Below, piece after piece: positions 34,743 to 47,660 of a DNA stretch of 64,000 nt; the stretch's first letter is position 1; each line of letters starts with the position of its first letter. A program made the translations under genes and the position numbers. The DNA is from Stereum hirsutum FP-91666 SS1 (lineage: Eukaryota > Basidiomycota > Agaricomycetes > Russulales > Stereaceae). The notes beneath the pieces are model-generated. The model made no database searches, had not been told where the DNA came from, and worked only from the letters and a program-made list of their open reading frames with translations. The DNA lies in the NCBI RefSeq assembly GCF_000264905.1, contig NW_006763148.1:1085575-1149574 (forward strand). Reading direction: 5' to 3'.

Positions 34743-37451
34743 GCGTGGAAGCGGCTTCGGATTTGGGCTGTGGTGTGGATACAGATTGGATCGATGGTCG
34801 GGCGATGAGCCTGGAGTCGGTTCAAACTTGCGTCGGTAAGGTATAGTGGATTGATGGGGCTTAGTTGGATGGCCCAGTGGTTGGATGGATACGGACCGTA
34901 GTGTGTCGTTTATTGTATTGGATTTTACTATTGACTGGAACCTACTATTGGTGTGATTTATGGCTTATGCGTTGCATGCTTATCATGCGATTCAGGGATA
35001 CGACTTTTTCGTTTTCGATTGACCTCATTGGGTCTGCTTATGCGTGGCTCAAGCGGCCATGGTCTGAGCCACCCTAGTTCGTACCGAAATCCGCTGGACT
35101 CCCTTCGTATGGTTTGGTTTCTAGACGAGATTCACCTGAGCCACTGAAATCTTCAAGACTCCGACTTCGACAGCAACGCAAGCCGCACGCCGCCGGTGCT
35201 TTCTTGACAAGATTGTATTCAGATAGGGTGGTGCGGTACGTACACTAACTTGCTACCTAGCCTCGTGATTCCGAAGACTGACTGAAGACTGTTGGCGCTA
35301 TAGAGCGGAACACTGTTCATGACGTGTAACGGTGCATTGCTTGACGTTGTTGTGTATCCATTCAGAAGACAAAGGACCGAAATGAAACTGGGGGTGTCTC
35401 AGTTGAGGTTTGAATGGCAAGGGAAGCAACTCTAGCGCAGCTGGGCCACTCGAGCCACCGCCCATGGCCAGCGCTCTATCGTCTACGTCCGTACCAAGTT
35501 ATCAATAGTCCGACCAGCTCACTTGCCCTTGAGCCTGCTCGAAGGGGGGGGCGAATCTCGGCGCAAACGCTCCTAGTCCCCGATCTTTTTGTCCAACTCA
35601 GTCAAACGGCTCCCAAATTTGTCCCTATGCTCTCGAAGGAGTTGAATCGGCTGGCGCTAACAGAGGGCCGTAGTCTACATCTCCGGTACCTCAAGCTCAT
35701 CGAACGTGGTACGCTAATTATGCCCAGTGCCTTCTTTACAGCGGCGGACAGTGGATCTAGAATGGTCTCCGCAGGTTGAGCAAACGGACGCCCGTGGTGT
35801 GTCTTTACATTCCGCAAGAAGCTATCGTCCAGCGTCTGCTAAGTTATTGGTTTAGCGGGAACCCAGTAAACACGGACATCCTGAATGCATCGGCAGAAGC
35901 TCGTGAAAGTTCTACCATGGGCCCGTCGGTCTGCAATAGCACCGTGGGGATCGAGTACGAATGAATAGGGGCCCGTCTGCAATGAACAAGGGTTCCAATG
36001 AGGACCGAGTTGGGGGTGGTTCAAAGTCGTCGTGCGACTCCGATTGCAGATTGTGCGTTGTGGGAGTGCGGCGTGTTTGGCAACGTGTCTGGTCTCAGGG
36101 TCTGCCTCGAGCATCGATACCTCTTGTGGAAAGTCTATGGGTCTCGAGGACTTAAGGTCAGTCGTCCGGTGCTATAGTCGGCCTGTATATTAATGTGATG
36201 TGCGTACTACATTTACTTCTAGAAAGGTGATTGCGAAGTGAGTTGCCCTGTGTTCGAGGTGGCACTTGAAGTGAGCATACGGTAAGCCTAGGGCAGCAAA
36301 GGAGTCCACGGTACTGACAGGTTGGCTGATGGCCTCCCGATAAGTATTATTGGATGCATTTGGAAGTATGTGTGCGCCACTTCTTGCATGTATAGGATGA
36401 AAGGAATCTTAACTCAGCCTACTAATACTAGTACGTGACTAGGCTTGCCTGGCATGGAGTTCATTGTGTCCAAGCCCTCTCAAATACTTCCGTACGGCAC
36501 ACCACATAGTGTCTTATACCTACAAGATTGAGGGTGTTCAAGCTCGCCATAACTCTTAGTCAGGAGGCTTGGGATCCCCGCCCATGGCCGTTCTGGATGG
36601 CATTCCTCTGCTCGCCACACGGGCGCTTGTTCACGGTGTGGCATATTGAAGGTTCGAATTTAAAGTCCGACGCGGCTGACGGAGCACCGACCGGCCCGCC
36701 CAGCTTTGAATTTTGAAATGGACGATTGTGGACGAACTCTTTTCTCCCGCTACTTAGGCTAGCGTCCCGTATTTGCCCCCTGAAACATGTGCTGCAAATC
36801 GTATACATGACGACTACAGATGGTGGTGCCGATTTTTTGGCAGGTATTTGCACTCTTCCAAATTCGCCTCGACTCTCAATTACAAGATCTCATCGGCATC
36901 AACGCCCTTGCAATGGACACGACGGAGTCAATTCGCCGTATTCTTACTGTCAACGCATGGAGACTCAGTCATTCGGATAAACAACAGATACTATCACTGG
37001 CCCTATGTTCGGACAATTCGGACTGCAAAAAATCTAGCTCACGCTGTATAAGGTCTCTTGCTATGAAACTTTGCACACACGATGCCCCCTACTGTAGCTG
37101 CATGCCCATGCAATTTTGTTGTAGATTGCTTGAGAGAAAGGTCGTCGATCGGGGGGTGGGACCGTAGATCGGACAGCCGATCCTGCCAAAGTGTCCGAAA
37201 CGCCCCCCTCCCCGTTCGACCTCCCACTGCCATTATTGTGCTCAAACGACTTCACAGATGGTCTGTTGGTGATTTAACATGATTTATGAGAGCTTGAACG
37301 GGGAGAAACGATAGGGAATTGGGCGTGTTTTGCGCACTGTCCGAACAACGGTTTGTCCGAACAAGGGGCCACTGATAGTAGGTGTATCACGACTTTCGAG
37401 CTCTGCAGGTGTCTTTGAACTTGCCCACTATTCCAACAACAACTTTTCGAC
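34743..37451. other. Gene-poor 2.7 kb
   Basis: Several frames of 60-120 codons occur on both strands, but none shows recognisable motifs or joins to others by good splice signals. It may hold decayed sequence. The right end is the promoter of the ABC transporter. Confidence 0.5.
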
Positions 37452-40400
37452 ATGGAGGCCTTACAGCAGGTCATGTTAGGTGCAAGTAGCGGAGAGCACT
37501 CTACGGAGCCAGACGGGTACGTTTCACTATGTATATCATTCCTTTAGTGCACGCGTCGCTCATGGATGGAATCGACGTCTCAGAACTTGGCATCATCCTC
37601 TCTTGGTGCCAGCTTACGTCGCGACCGTATCTGCTGTCATTCTACTGCTACAAGTTTCACTATCTTCTCCACTTGTGAGGAAATATGCTCGACGACACAC
37701 CCTCCCCGTGGCGCTCGATGAGACTCCGGAGATCTTGAGTGCTCCCCTCGAGCCTACAGCAGCTTCAGTGAACCGTCACATCGCTGAGCTAGGAGGGTCC
37801 GCAATATTCTGGATGAACGTCACCAGAGCCCTGGCAGTCTTCGTTCTATGGGTAATATCAATTGCAAGCTTTTCTGTCGAAGGCCCTAAACTTGCTCTCT
37901 CCGTGACCTACGTATGTGCATTGCGTACTTTTCTTGCCAAATCACGTCTGATCAGCCGAGACTCAGTCCTATGCTTCGGTGTTGGCCCTTCTTGCTGCAT
38001 CGAGCCGGGAGAAATGGAACCGCGCGATTACGCCTCATCTGAATATAGTTCTGCTGACTTCATTTTCCGTTATGGCTTACCGTGATCTGTGGCCCTTGAT
38101 GACCTTCACTATGGAACCAGCGGACCCGTCTCAAGGAGCCGTTCTGAACCTCTCGTTACTTGTTTTCGCCGCCGTCATTGTACCCCTCACGATACCACGG
38201 CGATATATACCCTTAGATCCTAAGGTATGTGGATTCAATTTGTAGACGAGTTCCTTACATCCGCTCAAGTTTCTCTCATAGAATCCATCAACACCTAACC
38301 CAGAGCAAACCGCCTCTCTTCTGTCATTCGCGATATATACCTTCCTCGACCCCATCATTATAAAGGCAAACAAAGTCGCGCATCTTCCTTTCGAGGAACT
38401 TCCTCCTCTCGCTGATTACGATCATGCTGAATACCTCGCTAAGAGAAGTTTTCCGGTACGGTCTTCTGTATGCGTTGTAAAATCATGGCTTCTGATCCTG
38501 CCGTCGCCAAACATAGCATCTCGATACGTTTTCGGGAAGTCCAAAGCGGCATCCGTTCTGGGGAATCCTGATAACATATCGTAGGTCTCTGGGTAGGTCA
38601 CTACGAGGTCTCTGAATCTACACTTTGATTGTCTACTAGGTCGGGAATATGCCACCATGACGGTCGCAATTATCGTCAAGGTACGTGCAGTCTGGCAGTT
38701 GCTTACAATGGCGTGTCGTTTGACCTGCACTTTATCAGGTCTTCTGTAACTTCTTGAGCCCTATCGGCCTCAACGGACTGTTAAGGTATGATATTATTTT
38801 CGACCCAACTGTTGTGATCGATATCTGACCAAGAAACTCAGGTATTTGGAGACAGAAGGCGAGGGGGCCGTCATCCGTCCTTGGGTATGGATCTTAGCAC
38901 TTTTCTTGGCGCCGTTTGTCGGAGCTATTGCACTGCAGTGGTATGTCTTCCTGTCGGTAAGTCATCATCTTATTCAAGTGAATCGTAGATCTGAATTATT
39001 GTTCTTATTTACAATCCACCGAGTGTAGACATGCAACCTTGTTCGAATCGAAGCCATACTATCTCAACTGGTCTTCGAGCATGCGCTACGGATTCGGCTC
39101 AAAGCTGAGATCGAGGACGATGCTTCGGCGACAAATGTTGGTGTGTCTCCTGTTCCAAAACCGGCCACGTCTGCAAATCAGTCAACGGACAGAACGACTT
39201 CACTACCTGTTGAGCCACTTTCAAAGTCTGACAGACGCAAGAACAAGGTCGATGCCAGCAAGGGGTCGAAGGGTAGTAATCTGATTGGAAAGATCAATAA
39301 TCTCGCTTCAGCAGATTTGGGTAACATCGCGAAGGGTGGCGACTTCCTTCTACCTTGTACGCACATTTTCAAGCATTTCGGATGTCTACTTCGTCTAACA
39401 ATTTGTTCTTTCGTTGCGACATACAGCGGTCGAAGCACCGTTGATAGTTATTGGCAGCGTGATATTTTTGTACCAGATCTTAGGGTGGAGGTACGATGGG
39501 TTTCACTCGCTCATGATAATTTTGAGGATCCTCCAACTACAGGGTATCTCATCACCATCTAGTGCCTTTGTTGGGATAGCCGCAATGCTGCTTGCGTTCC
39601 CTATTCCGGGATATGCCACAAAACTCATTCAAGGGGCTCAAGTTGAAGCTATGAAGAAAGTCAGCCCATTCAGATCTTCTTGCGCTATCCCAAGTCCTCT
39701 AACTTGGGCGGGTGCAGAGTGACGCGCGTGTACAAACAGTGACAGAGAGTACGCCTACCGGGTACTGACTGCACACTTCAAGAATTCTAACAACTGTGCT
39801 TTTCTTATTCAAGGCCTCAACGTCTTGCGAATGATCAAACTCTTTGGCTGGGAGCAGAAAATCAACCAAGGAATTGCCGAGAAACGGGAGAATGAACTCT
39901 TTTGGATCCGACGGCGTCAATTGCTCAGTTTGATAATTGGCAATCTTAAGTAGGTCTGGTTTCTTTTGCTACTAGCTCGTTTCTTTCTGACTGCGTTGAG
40001 TAGCTTCATCATACCCGCTACAACAATGATAATAACATATGCTACCTACGTGCGTCGTTGCCATCTTCGTTTGGGCCACATGTTGATTGGAGCCCCAAAA
40101 GACTGTCATCATGAAACAAGACCTGACTGGTGCGTTTTTCCTCTATCTGAACCGATCTTTTCTAATATGTTCATGGCATAGCATCGACCGTCTTCTCCTC
40201 CATGGCCGGTATGACTTCCTCCATGCACTGACATCCAGAATATTAGCTGACTCTCTTTGTCTAGTATTTGAGATTCTGCGAGACCGTGTTCAGAGCGTTT
40301 TCTTCTTCCTACCCACCTTCATCCAAGGTATGGTCAGGGTTGTGCAATCGGTTCAATATGTTCATGGACGGTTTTGTCTACACCCCTAGCCAAAGTCTCC

Positions 40401-43400
40401 CTCGATCGTTTGAAGGAATTCTTACAGGAGGTCCGCATAAAATTGCCTCAGTATGTTCAGCACGGTCCTGACGTCTTTGCAGACTGAATTATTAGATATG
40501 TTCGCCGAGGATGCTCAGGGAAAACGTGATCACGAAAGCACGCCATCCGGACGAGAAGACATCGGATTCCGTGATGCGACCTTCAGCTGGTCAAACGAAC
40601 TCACTTATCAGGACGATTCGCCTCATTGGGCAAGGACTTTCAAGTTATGTATCAAAGACGAGCTCATATTCAAACGAGGAAGCGTCAACCTTGTCGTCGG
40701 CCCAACGGGTTCTGGAAAGACTTCGCTTTTGATGGCACTGTTAGGCATGTCATCTACTTATTTATCACTGTATACAATAGTGTTAATTTTTCGACATTGA
40801 ATAGGCGAGATGCACTTCATCCCTTCCGGTCCCAATTCATGGTTCAATCTACCTCGAGTTGGAGGTGTAGCGTATGCTGCCCAGGAGTCATGGGTGCAAA
40901 GCGATACAATCAGGGCAAGTTCGACGTCTAACAGTATCGTGTGCTGAACTGATGCGAGACATGTTCCAGAATAATATTCTATTCGGCGCGCCGTACAATG
41001 AGGGCAGATACCATCAAGGTTTGAACACACACAACTCCATCACGATTGCAACCTGTAACCTTCTCTTATCTGCAGTCATCTATCAGTGTGGACTCGGACG
41101 TGACCTCGACCTCTTTGAGGCTGGCGATATGACCGAAGTCGGCGAGAAAGGGCTTACGCTAAGGTGAGTGTTGCACACCAGCCGTTTTCTCAAGAACCTA
41201 TGCCAAGTTCAGTTCGTTTTCAGTGGAGGCCAGAAGGTATGCTCCTTTCTCATCTGTTCAACCTTGTGTCGCATAATTCCCTGATTTCGTAGGCTCGAGT
41301 CACCCTGGCTCGAGCAGTTTACTCGGATGCAGAGATAGTCTTATTGGACGATGTGGGTCTACTTTTTACTCTGAATTAGTTACCTGACCTGATTAAGCCA
41401 TCTACCTAGATTTTGGCGGCTTTGGATATGCATACCGCCCGCTGGATTATCAACAAGTGCTTCAGGAGCCCAGGACTTCTCAGCGGCCGGACTGTTGTCC
41501 TAGTAGTAAGTCATGGTAGCGATTTCTTGACTTCTCCCGTTTCTAAACCTGTCTTCCTATAGACGCACAGTATCTCGATGGCTCGTCCCATTGCCGATTA
41601 TGTCGTCTCATTTGACCTCGAAGGTCGATTGACACACGGAGTCGTGCAAGATATATTATCACATGTCCAATCTTTCGCTGGGGCGTTACTCGAAGATACC
41701 GCGGAAGACATTGGAGCTGGTGTGGAACTTGATGCGATGGTCCTTGATAGACCTGCGATGAGTACCTCTAAGGGAAAACTCGTCCTGAAGGAAGAAGTGG
41801 CAGAAGGTCGTGTAACGTGGTCTGCTCGTATGTATCGTCCTACTCCAACAAACATGTTTCCTCTGAGCTCACCCACTCATTCGTATATCATAGTGAAACT
41901 GTTCTTTACAACATTCGGTGGCACGCACAGCATTCTAGCATGGTCGTTTTTCCTAGCCACCATGGTGCTCACTCAGGGCCTCGCTACCATTCAAACTTGG
42001 CTTCTGGGACGCTGGGCCGACGAGAAGAGCTCGTCCTCGCAAACAAACATATCCTTGTAAGTAGGCAAGAGAATATCTCTCAGGTTGTTGCTAATAATGA
42101 TGTGCATCAGTTATCTGGCAGTTTATATTGCTCTTCTTATGACTTCGATACTTGCATACTCCGGGGGTAACACAACATTCGTCCTTGGCTCTCTCAGCGC
42201 ATCGAAATCCATTCATGGGCAACTAATTCGCTCCATTCTTGGTACGACTCTGAGGTCGGTATCTCGAGATTGATCATACAGATGCTTCAATTCACACTGC
42301 TTAACAGGTGGCTAGATAAGACGCCGACATCGCGAGTCATTACGCGCTGCACACAGGATATCCGCACCAGTAAGCTCACAACTACTTTCCACATGTCAGC
42401 CTGCAATCTTGACAAATATGATATCCCTAGTCGACGGACCGATGGTAGCCACGCTGAAGAGACTGTTGGAACTCACCATACAAATACTGATCAAGCTCAC
42501 GGCAATCGTCATCTTCACCCCAGCTTTCATCCTTCCCGGACTGCTCGTGTTCATTGTCGGGGGATGGTGCGGGCAAATATACATGAAAGCTCAATTGTCC
42601 GTTAAGCGCGAGACAAGCAACGCGAAAGCTCCCGTCGTTGCTCACTTCAATGCTGCTATCTCAGGCTTGGGTATATCCTGTACTTTTCTCCGCTTCAGAC
42701 CACCAGCACTGACTTTTTTTAAGTCTCTGTTAGAGCATACGGCGCTCAACTTCTTTTCAAACAAGAGTCGTACAAACGTATTGACCATTACACGAGGGCA
42801 GCTCGGACGTTCTTCAACCTGAATAGGCGAGTTCGATGTGATCTGCTTGTCCTCGTAGACCCTTATTGCTCTTCACCAGATGGATCAATATCCGAATGGA
42901 TGCCTTAGGTGGCATGTTTGCGGCAGGGCTAGGCGCGTGGATTGTTTATGGCCCCACTCGCAACACGGCACATGCGTCGGACACTGGCTTCTCCTTGACC
43001 ATGGCAGGTATGCCAATCTACATATTTATGTTGTCTAGAAAAACCTACGCTCACCGTGACATAGTTGGGTTTAGTGGTATGATTCTATGGTGGGTACGCA
43101 ATTTTAACGATTTCGAAGTTAGCGGTATGTGCTTTGAGTATTTGGTTCTCTATTCCCTCACTAACGAGGAAATGGTTTGACTTTAGGAAACAGGTGACCT
43201 TCCAATGTTCTCCCGGGTAAGAACGACGTATTGAGACTTACGCAGTCTAGAACGCATACAATCATATATCGACATAGAGCAAGAGCCCAAATCGACCGCA
43301 GAAGGCATCCCTCCAGCCTATTGGCCGTCGAGTGGTGATATCAGAGTTGATAATCTCTCGGCCAGGTATTCTCAGGTATGTGCATCTGCTTTGTGTATGC

Positions 43401-44525
43401 AGCACACAGTCAGGCCTCGTAATGACGTGTGACTCGCAGGATGGACCTCCGATTCTCCACAACATTTCATTCCACATCAAGTCTGGTGAGCATGTGGGCA
43501 TCGGTACGTATTTTATCGTATTGTGAGTCTGTGAGGTATTGCGTCAAGCTCATCGCTTTCTGCTAGTCGGGCGCACAGGAAGCGGGAAGGTAAGTGGCTT
43601 TTCGCACACTGACGATATTGAGACTAATAGCGAGATCCAGAGCTCTTTGACTCTGGCTCTTCTTCGTTGTATAATCACCGAAGGAACGGTATATCTTGAC
43701 GGCATCCCTACAGCTTCTATAAACCTAGACGCACTCCGAACAAAGATCAGTATTATTCCTCAACAGCCCGAGTTACTTAGTGGCACCCTGCGATCCAACC
43801 TCGATCCTTTTGGAGAACATGATGATGCTACATTGAACGCAGCACTACGTTCATCTGGCTTATTTGACCTGCAGTCGGACGCTGATGCAGGCCGCATCAA
43901 TCTCGACACAAAAATCTCCGGCGGCGGAGCTAACATCTCTGTGGGACAGAGGCAGATCATGGCCCTGGCCCGCGCCATTGTCAGAGGAAGCAAACTACTC
44001 ATTCTAGACGAAGGTCTGAGACCTCAATCTCTTGACTGCTACTTTATGTTGTTTACAGACTGATACTTTCTACTTCCTCTGTCCAGCTACGTCCTCTATA
44101 GGTGAGCGGGACTACTGTTTTGTTCGCAGAAAATTCTCAAGCAAGTCTAGATCACAGAACGGATTCAGTCATCCAGCGTTCTCTCCGAACTGAGCTGAAG
44201 GATGATGTGACGGTAATTACGGTAGCCCATAGGCTACAAACTATCATGGATGCGGACAAGATCGTGAGTCAAGGGTTCCGAGACTCGTCATAGGATCAAA
44301 TATCTCATTGGTTCCTTTCAGATGGTGCTTGAAGCTGGACGTATGGTCCGTAGATCCGCTCATAGACCGGTTCATATCGCTTTCTGATGCTTTTATTAGG
44401 TCGAGTTCGATAAGCCAAGTGAATTGCTGAAGCGGAAAGAGGGATGGTTACGCGCACTCGTGGATGAAAGCGGCGAAAGCCAGGTATTGCACGCTATGGC
44501 CGGTGGCGATGTCAATTGTGGATAA
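37452..44525 (+). CDS. ABCC-type (MRP/Ycf1-like) ABC transporter, 42 exons
   Basis: Joining 42 exons gives 1556 aa with every phase consistent. Layout: N-terminal membrane region (HPLLVPAYVATVSAVILLLQ and following spans), LDPKNPSTPNPEQTAS and DP..KAN..HLPFEELPPL linker, first transmembrane domain, NBD1 with Walker A GPTGSGKTS, signature SGGQK, Walker B VLLDD. Then a second transmembrane domain (SVKRETSNAKAPV, TRAARTFFNLNRW) and NBD2 with Walker A GRTGSGK, signature ISVGQRQ, Walker B LLILDEATSSIDHRTD and VAHRLQTIMDADKI. The arrangement is that of full-length exporters of conjugated organic anions. NBD1 has VLLDD where Glu is usual after Walker B, as in many ABCC proteins with a degenerate first site. 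Exons of 7 nt (43187-43193), 13 nt (41224-41236), 15 nt (44087-44101) and 23 nt (43567-43589) are needed. Three introns start with GC (40745, 40915, 42827). Confidence 0.93.
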
Positions 44526-45109
44526 GTATACTATCTCTAAGGACAATTCTATAATTTCCACGGACAAGTCAACATTACTACGGACAATTCTACAGCTTTT
44601 GTGGTATATAACGTTTGTGAGCCTCAGCACAGGGTATGGTGGACTCTGGGGTCTACAAGGAGTTAATGTCGAGTGAAATTGGGGAGCTCTCTTTGGTCAC
44701 AGTGTCGCCAGAAAGACCAGAACAAGTAGGCTCGCGCCTGAACCCACCCCGCTCCATGCGCCTCATGGTCTTCCAAAGGCAGAGCACGTAGACGGGATTT
44801 CGACCGGGCGAGCGAGGATTATTTGTCGTGTCTCGGCGTTTCCGACGTCGGAAGGAAAGTTACATGCGTCATGCATGGGCCACACCAGTGTGGCGCTCAG
44901 TCAAACTGCGTGTCTCTGGAGGAGAAGGTTTTTGATATAAGGACATCCTCTAAGAGCGGGAATGGCCAAACAACATCTGAGACGGCTGGTGCGAGTATCA
45001 TGATTGAACTTCTAGCAGATTCCATTGCGCACGCCTTCTACCGTACATACCGCGCCACTTCGATCACCGTACATTAGCCCTTGACCGTCACACATCGAAA
45101 AGGACTAAT
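44526..45109. other. Region between convergent genes
   Basis: 584 bp between the stops of the ABC transporter and CCT6. It includes dispersed-repeat copy B. No gene was recognised. Confidence 0.5.
44766..44820 (+). repeat. Dispersed repeat, copy B
   Basis: Similar to 27931-27983, including GTAGACGGGATTTC followed by a GGGCGAGC block, in the same orientation about 17 kb apart. Confidence 0.6.
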
Positions 45110-47288
45110 CTATTGCTGCCCCTCAGGCTTCAACGAGCTCCTACCTGCCCTCAGGATCTCGTCTGTCGAAAGAAGATTGACAGCAATGACCGAGCTGGGG
45201 GCAAAAGCAATGAGTGGTCAGTCAATATACTGGGATAGGTGAGGATATTTGGAGAGACGTACCAGGAATGGAGCATCTGTCTCTTGACCCGGTAATTGTC
45301 CCATATTCCCTCCACAGTCGGGTCAAAGGGCTCACCGGACTGCAAGTCCAGGCCCACAACGTTGCCTTCGGTCGCTTCATCCTGCACGTCGTAGAAAAGA
45401 AATAAGTTTTTGTTTGAGCATGATTGGGTCGCGAATGAAGGCACAAACCTGAAGAGCGACAACCACATCTTGCACATCGAACCCTCCGTTCTGAGCGAGA
45501 GTCTTTGGGATGATCAACAACGCATCCGCAAACGCCTGTACGCCCATCTTCGATCTGCCCTTCGCGCTCTTTTTGGCATTTTGCACCAAGTCAACCGAAC
45601 AGGCCACTTCAAAAGCACCGGCACCCGGTACCAGCGCCTCGTCCTCTAACCCATTTTTGACTGCCCTGAGACCGTCGCGGAGGGCATCCTGGATTTGCTG
45701 GATGGTGTGTCCGTTGGGGCCCTTGATAAGAAGTGTGACGGATTTGGGGTCACGAACTTCGTCTACGAACGTATATTTCTCTTCGCCGAGGGTATGTTCA
45801 TAGACAAGGCCTGCCCAGCCGAGAGCATCTGGTGTAAGTTCCTCGACGGAGTTTTGGGCTATACCGCCGCAGATAAGCTGCAATCTAAGGTGTTTGTAAG
45901 AACCATTGCCCCTGAGGAACGATATGGAAAGTACGCACCGCTCCATGTTCCTCCGTTTTGCTCTGCGTAAAGCCATAATCCCGTTCTTTGCCAAAATATC
46001 AAGAGAAAGGGGGTCAATGCCCTTTTGGTTGATAACAACGAAATTCTTTCTCTTCTCCTTCGAATCAACCGCCTGGTCACAAACAAGGTTCTTGAGCTCA
46101 ACGATCTTTTTGACCTTCTCGTCCGTGAATTTGCGTTCCGACTCGACGAGCTTCTCGCGCTGCTCAGCAGAAGAATAGAAGAAACCGGAGTTGACCTCAC
46201 TTGATCGGCGGTATCAACGTGATCGTCAGCGGGCTTTCGGGAGAAAATCCAAAGAAATATAGATACAAAATGAACATACGTTTTCTCATATTCCAAACTG
46301 ACATTGAGCGTCAGGATGAAAGCGTTCTCAACTCGGCGAGGCATATCGGGATGTCTTGGGCCGTGATCCAGCACCAAGCCGCGTACGAGCTGAGTTTCCG
46401 AAGCAGTTCTGTGCTGCATCTTCATGATCTCCACCATATGAAGATCGATTCGATCCCTGTATTGATCTTTCGCGTCTACGAATTCCGCACGATGTCATAT
46501 AAAAAAAGCCTGTAAGTAGCGTTTCACCAGGATGACGTACCTGCGGCCGGAGGTGGAGGGCGAATGGCGAGAACAGCATCAACAACAGAGGCGGCCAGTT
46601 GTTTTGCCAATCCAGTATTGAGTTTTGTGGCGAGAGAGGTGTAAGCGAGGTTCACGAGAGTTGCACGATCGAGCTCCATGGGCTGCTTGAACTTGTCCAG
46701 GAACTACGCGCCACCTCAAGCCTTAGGACCCAACACCACATTCCAAGAATATATAAGAGGAAGAATACGCACAGCTAATGACTCCTTCTTCGCAATGTCG
46801 AAACCCTCGGCGATGACACTCGGATGCACTCCCTCCGAAATGAATCGATCTGCCTGCTTGAGCAGCTCACCGACCAGTAGAACCACACTCGTTGTGCCGT
46901 CTCCGACCTGGTCGTCCTGCGCGACAGCAGTCCGTGCGATCATCGCCGCCGTAGGATTTTGAATCTGCATCTCCGAGAGTAGGACCTTGCCGTCTTTTGT
47001 CATTTTGATCTGACCAGCTCCATCGACGAGCATTTTAAGAGTTCCCCTTGGGCCTGCAAATTATAATGCGTTCATACATTCAGACGATGGTGAAATGAGT
47101 ACTATTTGCGCACCTAGGTTGCCTTTCACGACATTGGCTAGACCCATTGCACCGGTCGTATTGACCTACGAGGAAGACGATCAAGATCACATTTCTAGTG
47201 TAGTTCAAGCGGAGGTACATACCTGAAGTGCAGCGGCACGTCGAACGCTCTCCGCCTTTGGGTTGATGAGCTCTATTGAAGAAGACAT
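45110..47288 (-). CDS. CCT6: T-complex protein 1 subunit zeta (CCT6)
   Basis: Nine exons (47288-47223, 47165-47114, 47053-46773, 46703-46541, 46475-46280, 46199-45939, 45884-45449, 45381-45263, 45194-45110) give 552 aa, the usual length for this chaperonin subunit. Group II chaperonin signatures are clear: [12 protein letters not shown], the ATP-binding [15 protein letters not shown], the zeta-type [27 protein letters not shown], the C-terminal [13 protein letters not shown] and the final [13 protein letters not shown]. It forms the eight-member TRiC ring that folds actin and tubulin in the cytosol. All introns are GT-AG; the sixth exon uses an AAG acceptor. Confidence 0.96.
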
Positions 47289-47660
47289 GGTGCAGATGAA
47301 GGTATGGAGCAGACTCGCGTCGGACTGAATTGCAGCCAAAGTTTGTGCGGTATGTCAGCGTGGGAAAGACGCGTCCTCACCCCATTGTGGCGCACGCCAC
47401 ACAACGTCTGGCCGACCAATTCTATCCTCTGAGTCTCTGAGTCTCTGCCGTATGCTCATACCGGGAGTCGCAACATTCAGTAGTTCCTGGCAAGTGTTTG
47501 CAAAGATAGACATTGAGCCCATACATCAAGATTTGCTGATACATATCACAGGCAAAACAATCATAGAAAGCACTGGAAGAGCTCGAGAAACATCCAAGAC
47601 AGCGAGGAACATGAACAATCACGGAGAAAACAAAGAGGAAAGGATTGGAGAAGTTCCAGA
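47289..47660. other. Intergenic between co-oriented genes
   Basis: 372 bp holding the CCT6 promoter and the 3' UTR of the LYAR-type gene. No gene was recognised. Confidence 0.4.

Noticed and set aside
35414..35779. Plus-strand frame of about 120 codons in the gene-poor region
   Set aside because: No recognisable motif, no consistent splice neighbours, and composition like the surrounding non-coding DNA.
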